The notes beneath the pieces were generated by a model. It was given only the letters and a program-made list of their open reading frames with translations, had not been told where the DNA came from and made no database searches. Source: DASZGI01 sp035938995 (GTDB taxonomy: Bacteria; Actinomycetota; Actinomycetes; Streptomycetales; Catenulisporaceae). From it: a stretch of 15,246 nt of DNA. The DNA lies in the NCBI RefSeq assembly GCF_035938995.1, contig NZ_DASZGI010000002.1:1-15246 (forward strand). The letters are read 5' to 3'. A program made the translations under genes and the position numbers. Of the stretch, positions 1-7,984 are shown one piece after another (positions within the stretch are counted from its first letter, which is position 1; each line of letters begins with the position of its first letter).

Positions 1-614
1 TAAAGCGTCGACGGGTGGACGTGCCTGCCCTCCATCAGACAGAACATCTCGCGCGTATAGCGGCTGATCTGGAGCGCCTGCCGATAGAACTCGCCCGTGA
101 ACGGGTTCAGCGAGGTCATGATGTCGGCGATCGTCTTGTAACCGTGGATCTTTGCGTTGGGAGCCTCGGCCTTCTTGGCCTTCTCCCAGACGGACGGGTT
201 CGTCTCGCGGACCATGCGCTCGCAGAAGTCGACCCCCACCAGGTTCTCCTGGAAGATGTTGTGGTCGAACATGAACTCGGCCGCCTCGCCGAGGTTGATG
301 ACCCACTCTCCCAAGTGCGGCGGCCGCACGCCGAACGCCATGTTTTGTGCGTAGACCGAGCAGCAGCAGTGGTTGTCGCCGCAGATCCCGCAGATCCGGC
401 TCGTGATGAAGTGAGCGTCACGCGGGTCCTTGCCCTTCATGAAGATGCTGTACCCGCGGAAGATCGACGAGGTGCTGTGGCACTCGACGACCTTCTTCTG
501 CTTGAAGTCGATCTTGGTGTAGATGCCGAGGCTGCCCACGATCCGGGTGATCGGGTCCCAGTTCATCTCGACGACACTGGTGTCCTCGGCGGTCCGTTCT
601 TCGGCGACGGTCAT
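1..614 (-). CDS. hhyL: Group 1h [NiFe] hydrogenase large subunit, N-terminal 204 codons (partial)
   Basis: Large catalytic subunit of a high-affinity H2-oxidising hydrogenase; it carries the NiFe(CN)2CO site where H2 is split. The gene leaves the window at the left edge, so only about the first 204 codons are visible and the C-terminal DPCxxC-type motif cannot be checked. The N-terminal L1 motif is clear: RICGICGDNH at residues 73-82, with Cys75 and Cys78 as two of the four expected metal-binding cysteines. Flanking stretches (SSIFRGYSIFMKGKDPRDAHF, ending near residue 69, and MAFGVRPPHLGEW) fit the actinobacterial/group 1h family. Three consecutive cysteines (83-85) follow His82. The ATG at 614 is preceded by GGGAG about 11 nt upstream. 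It lies 36 nt downstream of hhyS, so the two are cotranscribed. Family assignment is by recognition; substrate affinity is inferred from the family. Confidence 0.93.
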   Translation of the reverse strand, partial: MTVAEERTAEDTSVVEMNWDPITRIVGSLGIYTKIDFKQKKVVECHSTSSIFRGYSIFMKGKDPRDAHFITSRICGICGDNHCCCSVYAQNMAFGVRPPHLGEWVINLGEAAEFMFDHNIFQENLVGVDFCERMVRETNPSVWEKAKKAEAPNAKIHGYKTIADIMTSLNPFTGEFYRQALQISRYTREMFCLMEGRHVHPSTL

Positions 615-650
615 CGTCGGTTCAACTCCCTTGTTCGCCGTCCTGCCTCG

Positions 651-1733
<1,083 letters not shown>

Positions 1734-1841
1734 CGACCGCCACCTCCTCGCTTCCGCCGCCGCATCCGCGAACCGGGCCGCACCCGGGGTCCCTGGCGCG
1801 GATCCGGGGTCCGGTCCTGCCGCGGCCGACGAATATGAGGT

Positions 1842-1859
1842 GGCGCCTTAAATGGCGCC
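1842..1859. promoter_or_regulatory. Inverted repeat GGCGCC-N6-GGCGCC in the hhyS leader
   Basis: Two GGCGCC hexamers flank TTAAAT at 1848-1853. The AT-rich centre stands out in this GC-rich region. It lies just downstream of the candidate hhyS start of transcription, a position typical for a repressor operator or a small hairpin in the leader. It overlaps the element shared with the BTAD-gene promoter (1850-1868). Function is inferred from position only. Confidence 0.35.
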
Positions 1860-1868
1860 GATATGCGC
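1850..1868 (-). promoter_or_regulatory. Element shared with the BTAD-regulator promoter, copy 1
   Basis: Plus-strand AAATGGCGCC followed by GATATGCGC. The second copy at 12922-12941 reads AAATGGCGCC, C, GATCTGCGC: one extra base and one substitution. Both copies sit upstream of a leftward gene in the same orientation (hhyS here). Possibly a binding site for a common regulator; a chance match is not excluded. Confidence 0.3.
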
Positions 1869-1897
1869 ACCGTACGTCAATAGTGTCCGGTCGGCAA
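1869..1897 (-). promoter_or_regulatory. Candidate promoter for hhyS-hhyL
   Basis: On the minus strand, TTGCCG (1892-1897) and TACGGT (1869-1874) are separated by exactly 17 bp. The -35 matches 4 of 6 consensus bases and the -10 fits the actinobacterial TANNNT form. Transcription would begin near 1862, giving a leader of roughly 130 nt before the hhyS ATG. Read by eye; other arrangements are possible, including a TTGACG at 1875-1880 with no good -10. Confidence 0.35.
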
Positions 1898-1916
1898 TAC
1901 ACTGGAGATCGGTCCG

Positions 1917-1930
1917 GGACATTTGTGTCC
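1917..1930. promoter_or_regulatory. Small palindrome GGACA-N4-TGTCC between hhyS and the divergent regulator
   Basis: GGACA (1917-1921) and TGTCC (1926-1930) form a perfect 5-bp inverted repeat. GTGTCCG occurs twice in this gap (1883-1889 and 1925-1931). Lying between two divergent promoters, it could be an operator for the adjacent HTH regulator. It is short, so confidence is low. Confidence 0.25.
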
Positions 1931-1954
1931 GCGCCGCGGACGGAGCTGGCAGGG

Positions 1955-1984
1955 TTCGGAATCGTGCAGGCTGGGCGGTACGTT
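1955..1984 (+). promoter_or_regulatory. Candidate promoter for the rightward regulator gene
   Basis: TTCGGA (1955-1960), an 18-bp spacer, then TACGTT (1979-1984), of TANNNT form. An overlapping alternative -10 is TAGGGT at 1984-1989. Either gives a start near 1990-1997, shortly before the GTG at 2026. Confidence 0.3.
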
Positions 1985-2025
1985 AGGGTGAGTGCGGGAG
2001 GATCCGCGCGGGTACCGCGGGAGGC

Positions 2026-2616
2026 GTGGTGGGCGGCGAGGAATACCAGGGGAAAGGGATCGAGGTATTTCCCTTGATCGTGCTTTCGCGGATATTTCCG
2101 GCCCGCCCTTCCGCGATTCCGGAAATCCGGGAATTCGTCCGCGGGGCGCTCGCCGAGTCCCCGATGGCGGCGGCGGACGCCCGCGAGGTGGACCGCGCGG
2201 TCTCCCGCGCGCTGCTCGACGCGGCCGGACCGGTCGGGCGCATCCAGGTCGCGTTCCGCGTCTTCCCCGACCACATGGAGGTGGACGTCCTGCACTCGGA
2301 GGGCGTCTCCGGCGAGCCGACCATCTCCGAGCTGGGTGCCGCGGCGGAGCGTGCCCGCGCCCGCCCGCAGGTCCCGGCGCATCGGACTCCCGAGGCGGGC
2401 GGCGCACCGGCCGGGCACCGCCACGGCCAGCCGGCCACCTTCGCCGAGTGGATGACGAACCTGCTGGAGCGTCAGGGCGTGAGCCGGGAGGCCGCCGCGG
2501 AACAGCTCGGCGTGTCGGTCAAGACGGTGGGCCGCTGGATCGGCGGCGAGACCGAGCCGCGGCTGCGCGATCTGCGCCGGATTCAGGCCGAGTTCGGCGA
2601 GCTGCCCTTCTCGTGA
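2026..2616 (+). CDS. HTH regulator with degenerate HATPase-like N-terminus, divergent from hhyS
   Basis: A 196-aa protein with two visible parts. The first ~95 residues read like the start of an RsbW-type HATPase domain (FPARPSAIPEIREFVRGAL, then a helix and strands ending MEVDVLHSEG), but the N-box Asn and glycine-rich ATP-lid motifs are not seen, so ATP binding is unlikely. After a Pro/His/Ala-rich linker, residues ~141-196 form a Cro/XRE-type HTH (REAAAEQLGVSVKTVGRWIGG). The start is uncertain: the GTG at 2026 has GGGAGG only 1 nt before it, whereas TTG 2074 has GAGG 8 nt upstream and GTG 2080 is also in frame; either would begin just before the FPARP segment. Its divergent position suggests control of hhySL, which is inference. 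Confidence 0.8.
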   Translation: MVGGEEYQGKGIEVFPLIVLSRIFPARPSAIPEIREFVRGALAESPMAAADAREVDRAVSRALLDAAGPVGRIQVAFRVFPDHMEVDVLHSEGVSGEPTISELGAAAERARARPQVPAHRTPEAGGAPAGHRHGQPATFAEWMTNLLERQGVSREAAAEQLGVSVKTVGRWIGGETEPRLRDLRRIQAEFGELPFS

Positions 2617-2651
2617 CGCGCCGCGTACTGGCGGTACCCGAGCGGGCGACC

Positions 2652-2657
2652 TAGCGT
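2652..2657 (+). promoter_or_regulatory. Candidate leaderless -10 box before the YceI gene
   Basis: TAGCGT (TANNNT form) ends 7 nt before the ATG at 2665, the arrangement seen for leaderless transcripts in actinobacteria. No clear Shine-Dalgarno precedes that ATG, which fits. No convincing -35 is visible. Confidence 0.35.
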
Positions 2658-2664
2658 GGACGGC

Positions 2665-3231
2665 ATGTCCGGCCCCGTGCGACTCGGCCCGTCCGACGGA
2701 CGCCTTGTCCTGCGCACCTATCGCGAGGGCGCGGCCGCGCTGGTCGGCCACGATCTCGTGCTGGAACTCGCGCTCTGGTCCGGCGTCGCGACACCGCCGG
2801 GCACCGAGGGCGGTCCCGCCCTAGAAGTACGCGTCGACCTCACCTCGCTGCGCGTGCTGGAGGGGACCGGCGGCGTCAAACCGCTCGGTGACCGGGATAA
2901 GCGCGACATCGTCGGCAACGCCCGCAAGTCCCTCGACACCGAACATCACGCGGAGGCGGTCTACCGGTCCACCGGATTCACGCCGACCGGGGACGGCGGC
3001 GTGTTCGACGGCATGCTGACCTTGCGCGGTGTGGACCGACCGCTGCGCGTGACGATCACCCGGATGGCGCAGGGCGGGTATCGGGCCGGGGCCACAGTCC
3101 GCCAGACTGACCACGGCATCAAGCCGTACACCGCGTTTTTCGGCGCGCTCAAGCTGCGCGACACCGTCGAGGTCGAGGCGCGGGTCGACGCGGATGTCGA
3201 CGCCGCTGATCCGGAAGCGCCGGACGCATGA
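2665..3231 (+). CDS. YceI-family lipocalin-like lipid/isoprenoid-binding protein
   Basis: About 188 aa, a beta-barrel of the YceI family whose characterised members bind polyprenyl or isoprenoid-quinone-like lipids. Family landmarks are visible: VGHDLVLEL near the start, VDLTSLRVLEG, a DKRDIVGNARKSLD helix, FDGMLTLRGVDRPL, and the closing QTDHGIKPYTAFFGALKLRD. No signal peptide is present, so it should be cytoplasmic, unlike many YceI proteins that are exported. The ATG at 2665 is preferred because of the -10 box 7 nt upstream; GTG at 2656 is an alternative. Its stop overlaps the next ATG (ATGA), so the two are translationally coupled. Its place beside a quinone-reducing hydrogenase invites the idea of a quinone carrier, but that is inference. 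Confidence 0.88.
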   Translation: MSGPVRLGPSDGRLVLRTYREGAAALVGHDLVLELALWSGVATPPGTEGGPALEVRVDLTSLRVLEGTGGVKPLGDRDKRDIVGNARKSLDTEHHAEAVYRSTGFTPTGDGGVFDGMLTLRGVDRPLRVTITRMAQGGYRAGATVRQTDHGIKPYTAFFGALKLRDTVEVEARVDADVDAADPEAPDA

Positions 3232-3521
3232 AGTTCCTGGTGTTGTGGCGGGTCGAACTGAGCCTGGTCTCGCGCGAGATGGCCGCCGCGGTCGCCCGGA
3301 TGCCCGCGTACGCGGCGGCGCTGCGGCGCGACGGGAAGCTGGCCGCGCGCTACCACCTGGTCGGCCAGCACGGCGGCGCCTGGATCTACCAGGTGACCTC
3401 GAACGAGGAGCTCGAGCGGCTGATCGGCCTGGCCCCGGTGTACAACTTCGCCCGCTACGAGGTGCTTCCGCTGGCCGAAATGCCGGACGACGAGTGGATT
3501 GATCCGGGACACGCGGATTAG
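3228..3521 (+). CDS. Muconolactone delta-isomerase-like small protein
   Basis: A 97-aa protein of the muconolactone isomerase (MIase) ferredoxin-like fold: MKFLVLWRVELSL opening strand, a helix containing AAALRRDGKLAARYHLVGQ, then GGAWIYQVTSNEELERLIGLAP and the final strand ending YEVLPLAEMP. Length matches the family (~90-100 aa). No catechol-degradation genes are nearby, so a true isomerase role is unlikely; many such proteins in other contexts have no known function. ATGA overlap with the YceI gene indicates translational coupling and a shared task. Confidence 0.85.
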   Translation: MKFLVLWRVELSLVSREMAAAVARMPAYAAALRRDGKLAARYHLVGQHGGAWIYQVTSNEELERLIGLAPVYNFARYEVLPLAEMPDDEWIDPGHAD

Positions 3522-3533
3522 CCGATTCGCCGA

Positions 3534-3562
3534 TTGACGCCGCCGTGGGCCGGACGCAAAAT
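3534..3562 (+). promoter_or_regulatory. Promoter for the XRE-ABC transporter-hypAB operon
   Basis: TTGACG (3534-3539), a 17-bp spacer and CAAAAT (3557-3562): 5 of 6 and 4 of 6 consensus matches. This is the best sigma-70-like promoter in the window. Transcription would start near 3569, about 38 nt before the XRE start codon. An adjoining direct repeat, GCCGATTC/GCCGATTG (3521-3536 area), overlaps the -35 and could be an operator. Confidence 0.5.
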
Positions 3563-3606
3563 CTTCAGAGCCTGGAGACGGCGGCGCGACCAATGGCGGT
3601 GGCGGC

Positions 3607-4059
3607 ATGCGGACCGAAGGACAATCCCTTCCGCGCGAGCGGCACTGGATCTGCGCCCGGCGGCTGCGCGAGCGCCGGGTGGCACTCGGCCTCACTCAGC
3701 TCGAGGTGGCGCAGGCGCTTCGTCGGCAGGGCCTCGACCTCGGCAATCGCACCCTGAGCGCGATGGAGCACGGCCACGCCCTCGATGTCGGCTGGCTGCC
3801 GGAACTCTCCGCCGCGCTCGACTGCACCACCACCTACCTGCTCGGGATGACCGAGGATCCGCACGGGTGGCAGCCCTCGCCCGCCACGAATTCGATCCTC
3901 GAGCCGCTCACGCCGGTACCGGAAGCCCCAGACAGAGACAACGCAGGCAGGAACGACGCGGGCAGAGGCGGCACAGACACAGACGACACAGCCACGACTG
4001 TGCACCACGGCTGGATCCTCGGGCCGAACGTCCCCGACCGGAAACCGGCGGGCGGATAA
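3607..4059 (+). CDS. XRE-family transcriptional regulator, first gene of the ABC/hyp run
   Basis: A 150-aa protein. Residues ~17-82 form a Cro/CI-type HTH: CARRLRERRVALGLTQLEVA, then NRTLSAMEHGHALDVGWLPE and ALDCTTTYLLGMTEDP. This two-part layout is common in actinobacterial XRE proteins. The tail (~90-150) is low-complexity, rich in Asp, Gly and Thr, and has no recognised domain or sensor. The ATG at 3607 has only a weak GGCGG upstream. It ends 15 nt before the solute-binding protein gene, so it is probably cotranscribed with the transporter and hypAB and may control that promoter. The signal it senses is unknown; nickel or iron status would be a reasonable guess. Confidence 0.85.
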   Translation: MRTEGQSLPRERHWICARRLRERRVALGLTQLEVAQALRRQGLDLGNRTLSAMEHGHALDVGWLPELSAALDCTTTYLLGMTEDPHGWQPSPATNSILEPLTPVPEAPDRDNAGRNDAGRGGTDTDDTATTVHHGWILGPNVPDRKPAGG

Positions 4060-4074
4060 GGACGGGGGACCGCG

Positions 4075-5139
4075 ATGAACGCGCACGTCACACCGTCGAG
4101 CTGTAGACCATCGACTCGGGGCCGGGCCCGCCACGCCGCACTGCTCGCGCTTCTGGCCTGCCTGGCCCTGATCGTCGCCGCGTGCAGTTCCAACTCCTCG
4201 ACTCAGCCCTCGGCCCTCTCCCAGTCCGCGGCCTCGACCGCGCCGCCGTCGCTGACCCTTTACACCTCGGTGACACAGAACACTGTCGACTCGGTCGTCG
4301 CCGGGTTCAAGTCCGTGCACCCGGGCGCGAGCGTGACCGTCTTCCGCGCGACCACCGGCGCCATCAACGCCCGCCTCGCCGCGGACGAGCGCACCGGCGG
4401 CGTGCGCGCGGACGTCATCTGGGGCACCGACCCGCTCTCGATGCAGGCCTACGCCGCGCAGGGCCTGCTGCGCGATAAGCCCATCGCCTCGCCGACCGGG
4501 ATCCCGACGCAGTACGAGACGAACGCGCTCTATCCAACCCGCCTGCTCTACGTGGTCATCGTTGCCCGCAAGGGCCTGACTCCGCTGCCCGTGAGCTGGT
4601 CCGACCTGACCAATCCGGCTTACCGCGGAAAGGTCGCCATCCCCGATCCGGCCGCAGCCGGATCCGCGCTCGCCGCCCTCGGCTACTTCGCCACGGCGCC
4701 CGGTTATGGGATGAGCTACTTCCAGCAGCTGAAGTCCAACGGCGCCGTCCAGGTCGCCACCGTCCCCGAGGTGGTCACCGACGTGGCGCAGGGCCGCTAC
4801 GAACTCGGCATCACCCTCGACTCCGAGGTGCGCACCGCCGCCGCGGCCGGGTCGCCGGTTCAGATCGTCTGGCCCACGCCCGGGCCGATTGCGCTCTACA
4901 GCCCGATCGCGGTCACCACCGCGACCAAGCGGGTCGCTGCCGCCGACGCGTTCCTCGACTACGTCCTGTCGAGCGATGCGCAAAAGCGCATCGCCGCGAC
5001 CGGCTGGCAGCCGGTCCTTCCGGGCATCGCCGGACCGCCGATCCCGGCCGGGGTCGTTCCGGTCTCCGCCGACTGGCCGAGCCTGTTCGGCCAGCAGAAG
5101 GCCCTGCTCCAGCAGTACCAGGCCCTCTTCGGAAGCTGA
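4075..5139 (+). CDS. Lipoprotein substrate-binding protein of an iron(III)/phosphonate-class ABC importer
   Basis: A 354-aa extracellular solute-binding protein. A basic N-terminus and hydrophobic stretch (LLALLACLALIVAAC) end in a lipobox with Cys37, so it should be a lipid-anchored surface protein. The mature part follows the AfuA/FbpA/PhnS-type fold: SLTLYTSVTQNTVDSVVAGF, GGVRADVIWGTDPLSMQ, SWSDLTNPAYRGKVAIPDP, and a C-terminal lobe with FLDYVLSSDAQKRIAATGW. The paired tyrosines that bind Fe(III) in FbpA are not obvious, so the ligand cannot be read from sequence. The ATG at 4075 has a GGGGG site 6 nt upstream. It is 1 nt from the permease gene. In context it probably feeds a metal needed for hydrogenase; a phosphonate or other ligand remains possible. 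Confidence 0.88.
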   Translation: MNAHVTPSSCRPSTRGRARHAALLALLACLALIVAACSSNSSTQPSALSQSAASTAPPSLTLYTSVTQNTVDSVVAGFKSVHPGASVTVFRATTGAINARLAADERTGGVRADVIWGTDPLSMQAYAAQGLLRDKPIASPTGIPTQYETNALYPTRLLYVVIVARKGLTPLPVSWSDLTNPAYRGKVAIPDPAAAGSALAALGYFATAPGYGMSYFQQLKSNGAVQVATVPEVVTDVAQGRYELGITLDSEVRTAAAAGSPVQIVWPTPGPIALYSPIAVTTATKRVAAADAFLDYVLSSDAQKRIAATGWQPVLPGIAGPPIPAGVVPVSADWPSLFGQQKALLQQYQALFGS

Positions 5140-5140
5140 G

Positions 5141-6823
5141 ATGGCCGGCCGGACCGCAGTGCGCGCCGGCGCCGCCCTCGTGGCCGCCGGGCTGCTCGCC
5201 GCGCTCGCCGGGGCGCCGCTGGTCGAACTGGCCCGGATCGCGGCGGAACGCGGCTGGCGCGCGGCTTTCGACGCTCTCGGCTCCGCGCAGAACCTCGGTG
5301 CGCTACGCAATACCCTGATCGTCGGGTGTGCGGTGACGGCGGTGGCCGTGGCCTGCGGCGCGGCTGCCGCGCTGGCGGTCGAGCGCCGGCCGCTCCGCGA
5401 GCGGCGCCTGCTGCGGCTGGCCGTCGCCGCGCCGCTGCTCACGCCGGAGTTCGTGCTCGGATTCAGCTGGTCGCGGGCCTACGGGCCAGCCGGATTCACG
5501 GACCGCTACCTGCACGTCCAACTGCCCGGCCTCCTCGGGCCCACCGGGATCATCGTCGCACTGTCCGCTCACGCTCTTCCACTCGCGTACCTCGTGGTGG
5601 CCGCGAGCCTGGCCACCCGGCCCGTCGGCCAGCTCGAACGCGCGGCGCACGCGTCCGGCGCGGGCACGCTCACCGTCCTGCGCACGATCACGCTGCCCCT
5701 GCTGCGCACGCCCCTGCTCGCGGCCGCCGCCCTCGTATTCGTGACCTGCGTCAACAGCTTCGCCATCCCCGAAGTGCTCGGCACACCCGCCGGATTCTCG
5801 ACCATGTCGACACTCGTCTACGACGACCTGAATCTGTCCGCTGATCCCGACGCCTTCCGGCAACTGGCCGCCGTCGCGCTGACGATGGCGGCGCTGGTGC
5901 TTGTGGTCATCGGTGCGGCAGACGTCGTACTGGGCGGGCCGCAGACAGCCGAGGCCGCTGGTCGCGTCACTTCGACGCCGTCAGCGGTCGCGCGCCGGTC
6001 CCGGACGGCGACCTGGACGCCCCGGGTACTCGTCACGGCGTTCGCCCTATTCGCGGCGGCGATCCCGCTCGTCGTGCTGGCCGCCGACGCGATCACCCGC
6101 GCTCCCGGCCTCAGCCCCGCCCCGTCGCACTGGACGCTGGCCAACTTCAGCGCGGCCATGGCCGGCGAGACGGTCCCGGCCCTGGCCCGCAGCCTCGCGC
6201 TGGCCGCGGCAGCCGCCGTCCTCATCCCGGCGATGAGTCTGGCCGTCGTCGCGACGGGTCCCCGGGTGCGCGGCCCGCTCGGCACCGCCGTCACCCTGGC
6301 TTACGCGATCCCGGGCTCCGCGCTCGCCGTCGGGGTGCTCATCGCATACGGACGCTGGTTCGTCGGTTCCGCGCTGATCATCCTCATCGCGTACGCGGGC
6401 AAACTCTGGGCCCTCGGACACCGGCCCGTCGCCGCGGCCGCCGCCCGGCTCGATCCGGCGCTGACCCGCGCCGCGCGAGCGAGTGGCGCCGGACCGTTGA
6501 CCGCCTGGCGGGCCGCGACGCTGCCAGGCCTGGCACCGGCGCTGGCGGCGGGCGGCGCGCTCGTCCTGATCTTCGCCAGCCACGAGCTGACCATGTCCAG
6601 CATCCTTTACGGGCCCGGAACGCAGACTCTCGCCGTCGTGGTGCTCAACCAGCAACAGCTGGGCCAGACCGGGCCTACCAGCGCGTTGGCCCTGGTCCTG
6701 GGTATCCCGCCGCTGCTCGCCGGGTTGGCGCTCGCGCACGGCCGCCGCACCGCTGCGGCTGCGAACGCGACGTCGAGGCGCCCAACCACGGCCGCAATCC
6801 CAGTCACGGCGGGCACCGCATGA
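5141..6823 (+). CDS. ABC importer permease, two fused transmembrane domains
   Basis: A 560-aa inner-membrane channel with about 12 hydrophobic segments arranged as two homologous halves, the layout of FbpB/ThiP-type permeases. Each half has an EAA loop that docks the ATPase: ERAAHASGAG...ITLPLL near residues 163-185 and TRAARASGAG...ATLPGL near 440-462. Hydrophilic sequence around residues 265-290 joins the halves. The start is ATG 5141, one base after the upstream stop; the frame stays open further upstream but only as a shadow of the previous gene. It ends in an ATGA overlap with the ATPase gene, so the cassette is translationally coupled. Very rich in Ala and Leu, like its neighbours. Confidence 0.92.
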   Translation: MAGRTAVRAGAALVAAGLLAALAGAPLVELARIAAERGWRAAFDALGSAQNLGALRNTLIVGCAVTAVAVACGAAAALAVERRPLRERRLLRLAVAAPLLTPEFVLGFSWSRAYGPAGFTDRYLHVQLPGLLGPTGIIVALSAHALPLAYLVVAASLATRPVGQLERAAHASGAGTLTVLRTITLPLLRTPLLAAAALVFVTCVNSFAIPEVLGTPAGFSTMSTLVYDDLNLSADPDAFRQLAAVALTMAALVLVVIGAADVVLGGPQTAEAAGRVTSTPSAVARRSRTATWTPRVLVTAFALFAAAIPLVVLAADAITRAPGLSPAPSHWTLANFSAAMAGETVPALARSLALAAAAAVLIPAMSLAVVATGPRVRGPLGTAVTLAYAIPGSALAVGVLIAYGRWFVGSALIILIAYAGKLWALGHRPVAAAAARLDPALTRAARASGAGPLTAWRAATLPGLAPALAAGGALVLIFASHELTMSSILYGPGTQTLAVVVLNQQQLGQTGPTSALALVLGIPPLLAGLALAHGRRTAAAANATSRRPTTAAIPVTAGTA

Positions 6824-7971
6824 ACCGGGCGACAGAACCTGACGCCGCCGCGGGGGCGCTCGAATGCCGCGGTCTGGCGGTCGGCCGCGGCTCCGTGCCG
6901 GTCGTCGAAGACATCGAGCTGTCCGTATCCAAGGGCGGACTGCTGGCCGTGCTCGGTGCGTCCGGCAGCGGGAAGACCACCCTGCTCGACACGATCGCGG
7001 GCTTCATCCCGCCGCTCCGCGGAGAAGTCCGGCTCGGCGGCCGACTCGCCTCGGATCCGCAGCGCTGCGAGCCCCCTGAGCACCGCTCGGTCGGCGTCGT
7101 CTTCCAGCACTACGCCCTGTGGCCGCACATGTCAGTACTCGACATCGTCGGCTACCCGGTCCGCCGGGCGGGGCGCGGGAGAAGCGAGGCACGCGCGCAG
7201 GCGGCCTCGCTGCTCGAACGGCTCAGCGTCGGCGCGCTGGCGCACCGCCGCCCGGCCGAGCTGTCCGGCGGCGAGCAGCAGCGGGTCGCGCTGGCCCGGG
7301 CCCTGGCCCGCCGCCCGGCGCTGTTCCTCTTCGACGAGCCGACCGCCCACCTCGACGCCCCGCTGCGCGCGGTCGTGCTCGACGAGGTGGCCCGGCACCG
7401 CGCCGAGAGCGGGGCGGCCGCGGTCTACGCGACCCACGACGCCGCCGAGGCCCTCGCGATCGCCGACCTGGTCGCGGTGGTCGATCGGGGGCGCCTCGTC
7501 CAGGTCGGGCCGCCGCTCGCGGTCTACCAGTGCCCAGCGGACTTGCCCACCGCGCTGCTCACCGGGCCCGCGTGCGTTCTGGACGCCGCCGCCCGCCCGC
7601 TGACCGACGGAACCGCGGAGGTCACGATAGGTGGGGCGACGGCACTCGTGGCGTGCGCGGCGGACGACTTCGGATCCCAGCCTGCGCCCCGCCTGCTGGT
7701 CAGGCCCGACTGGGTCGCCCTCGACGGACCCTTCGACGCCGTCGCCGCCCGGGTCCGCTTCCGAGGTCCGCACACCGACTACGCCCTCGACACCCCGGCC
7801 GGCCGTCTCGACCTGCGCGTCACCGGGCCGCCCCGACACGCCGTCGGAGACCGGCTGACCTGGTCGCTGTCGCGCATCTGGCCGCTGCCCGGCCCGGCGA
7901 GCGCAGCCGAGGCGCCACCGACCGGCGCCGACGTGTTCCCCACGGAAACTCCTGCGGATATCGTCCAGTAG
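6820..7971 (+). CDS. ABC importer ATP-binding protein (FbpC/PotA-type with TOBE tail)
   Basis: A 383-aa ATPase that powers the importer. Walker A is GASGSGKTT (46-54), the Q-loop lies in VVFQHYALWPHMSV, the signature is LSGGEQQR, Walker B is ALFLFDEPTAHLD and the H-loop is YATHD. After the ~240-residue nucleotide-binding domain comes a C-terminal TOBE-like part (RLLVRPDWVALDG, VRFRGPHTDYAL), typical of iron, sulfate, polyamine and phosphonate importers rather than NikD/NikE peptide-type ATPases. The start ATG overlaps the permease stop. The 3' end is 13 nt from hypA with the hypA Shine-Dalgarno sitting on its stop codon, supporting one transcript. Confidence 0.93.
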   Translation: MNRATEPDAAAGALECRGLAVGRGSVPVVEDIELSVSKGGLLAVLGASGSGKTTLLDTIAGFIPPLRGEVRLGGRLASDPQRCEPPEHRSVGVVFQHYALWPHMSVLDIVGYPVRRAGRGRSEARAQAASLLERLSVGALAHRRPAELSGGEQQRVALARALARRPALFLFDEPTAHLDAPLRAVVLDEVARHRAESGAAAVYATHDAAEALAIADLVAVVDRGRLVQVGPPLAVYQCPADLPTALLTGPACVLDAAARPLTDGTAEVTIGGATALVACAADDFGSQPAPRLLVRPDWVALDGPFDAVAARVRFRGPHTDYALDTPAGRLDLRVTGPPRHAVGDRLTWSLSRIWPLPGPASAAEAPPTGADVFPTETPADIVQ

Positions 7972-7984
7972 AGGAGTACCGACG

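Noticed and set aside
4075..7971. Assignment of the ABC genes as nikABCDE nickel transporter
   Set aside because: The SBP, the single fused permease and the TOBE-type ATPase belong to the iron/phosphonate class, not to the dipeptide/nickel family with two permeases and two ATPases.
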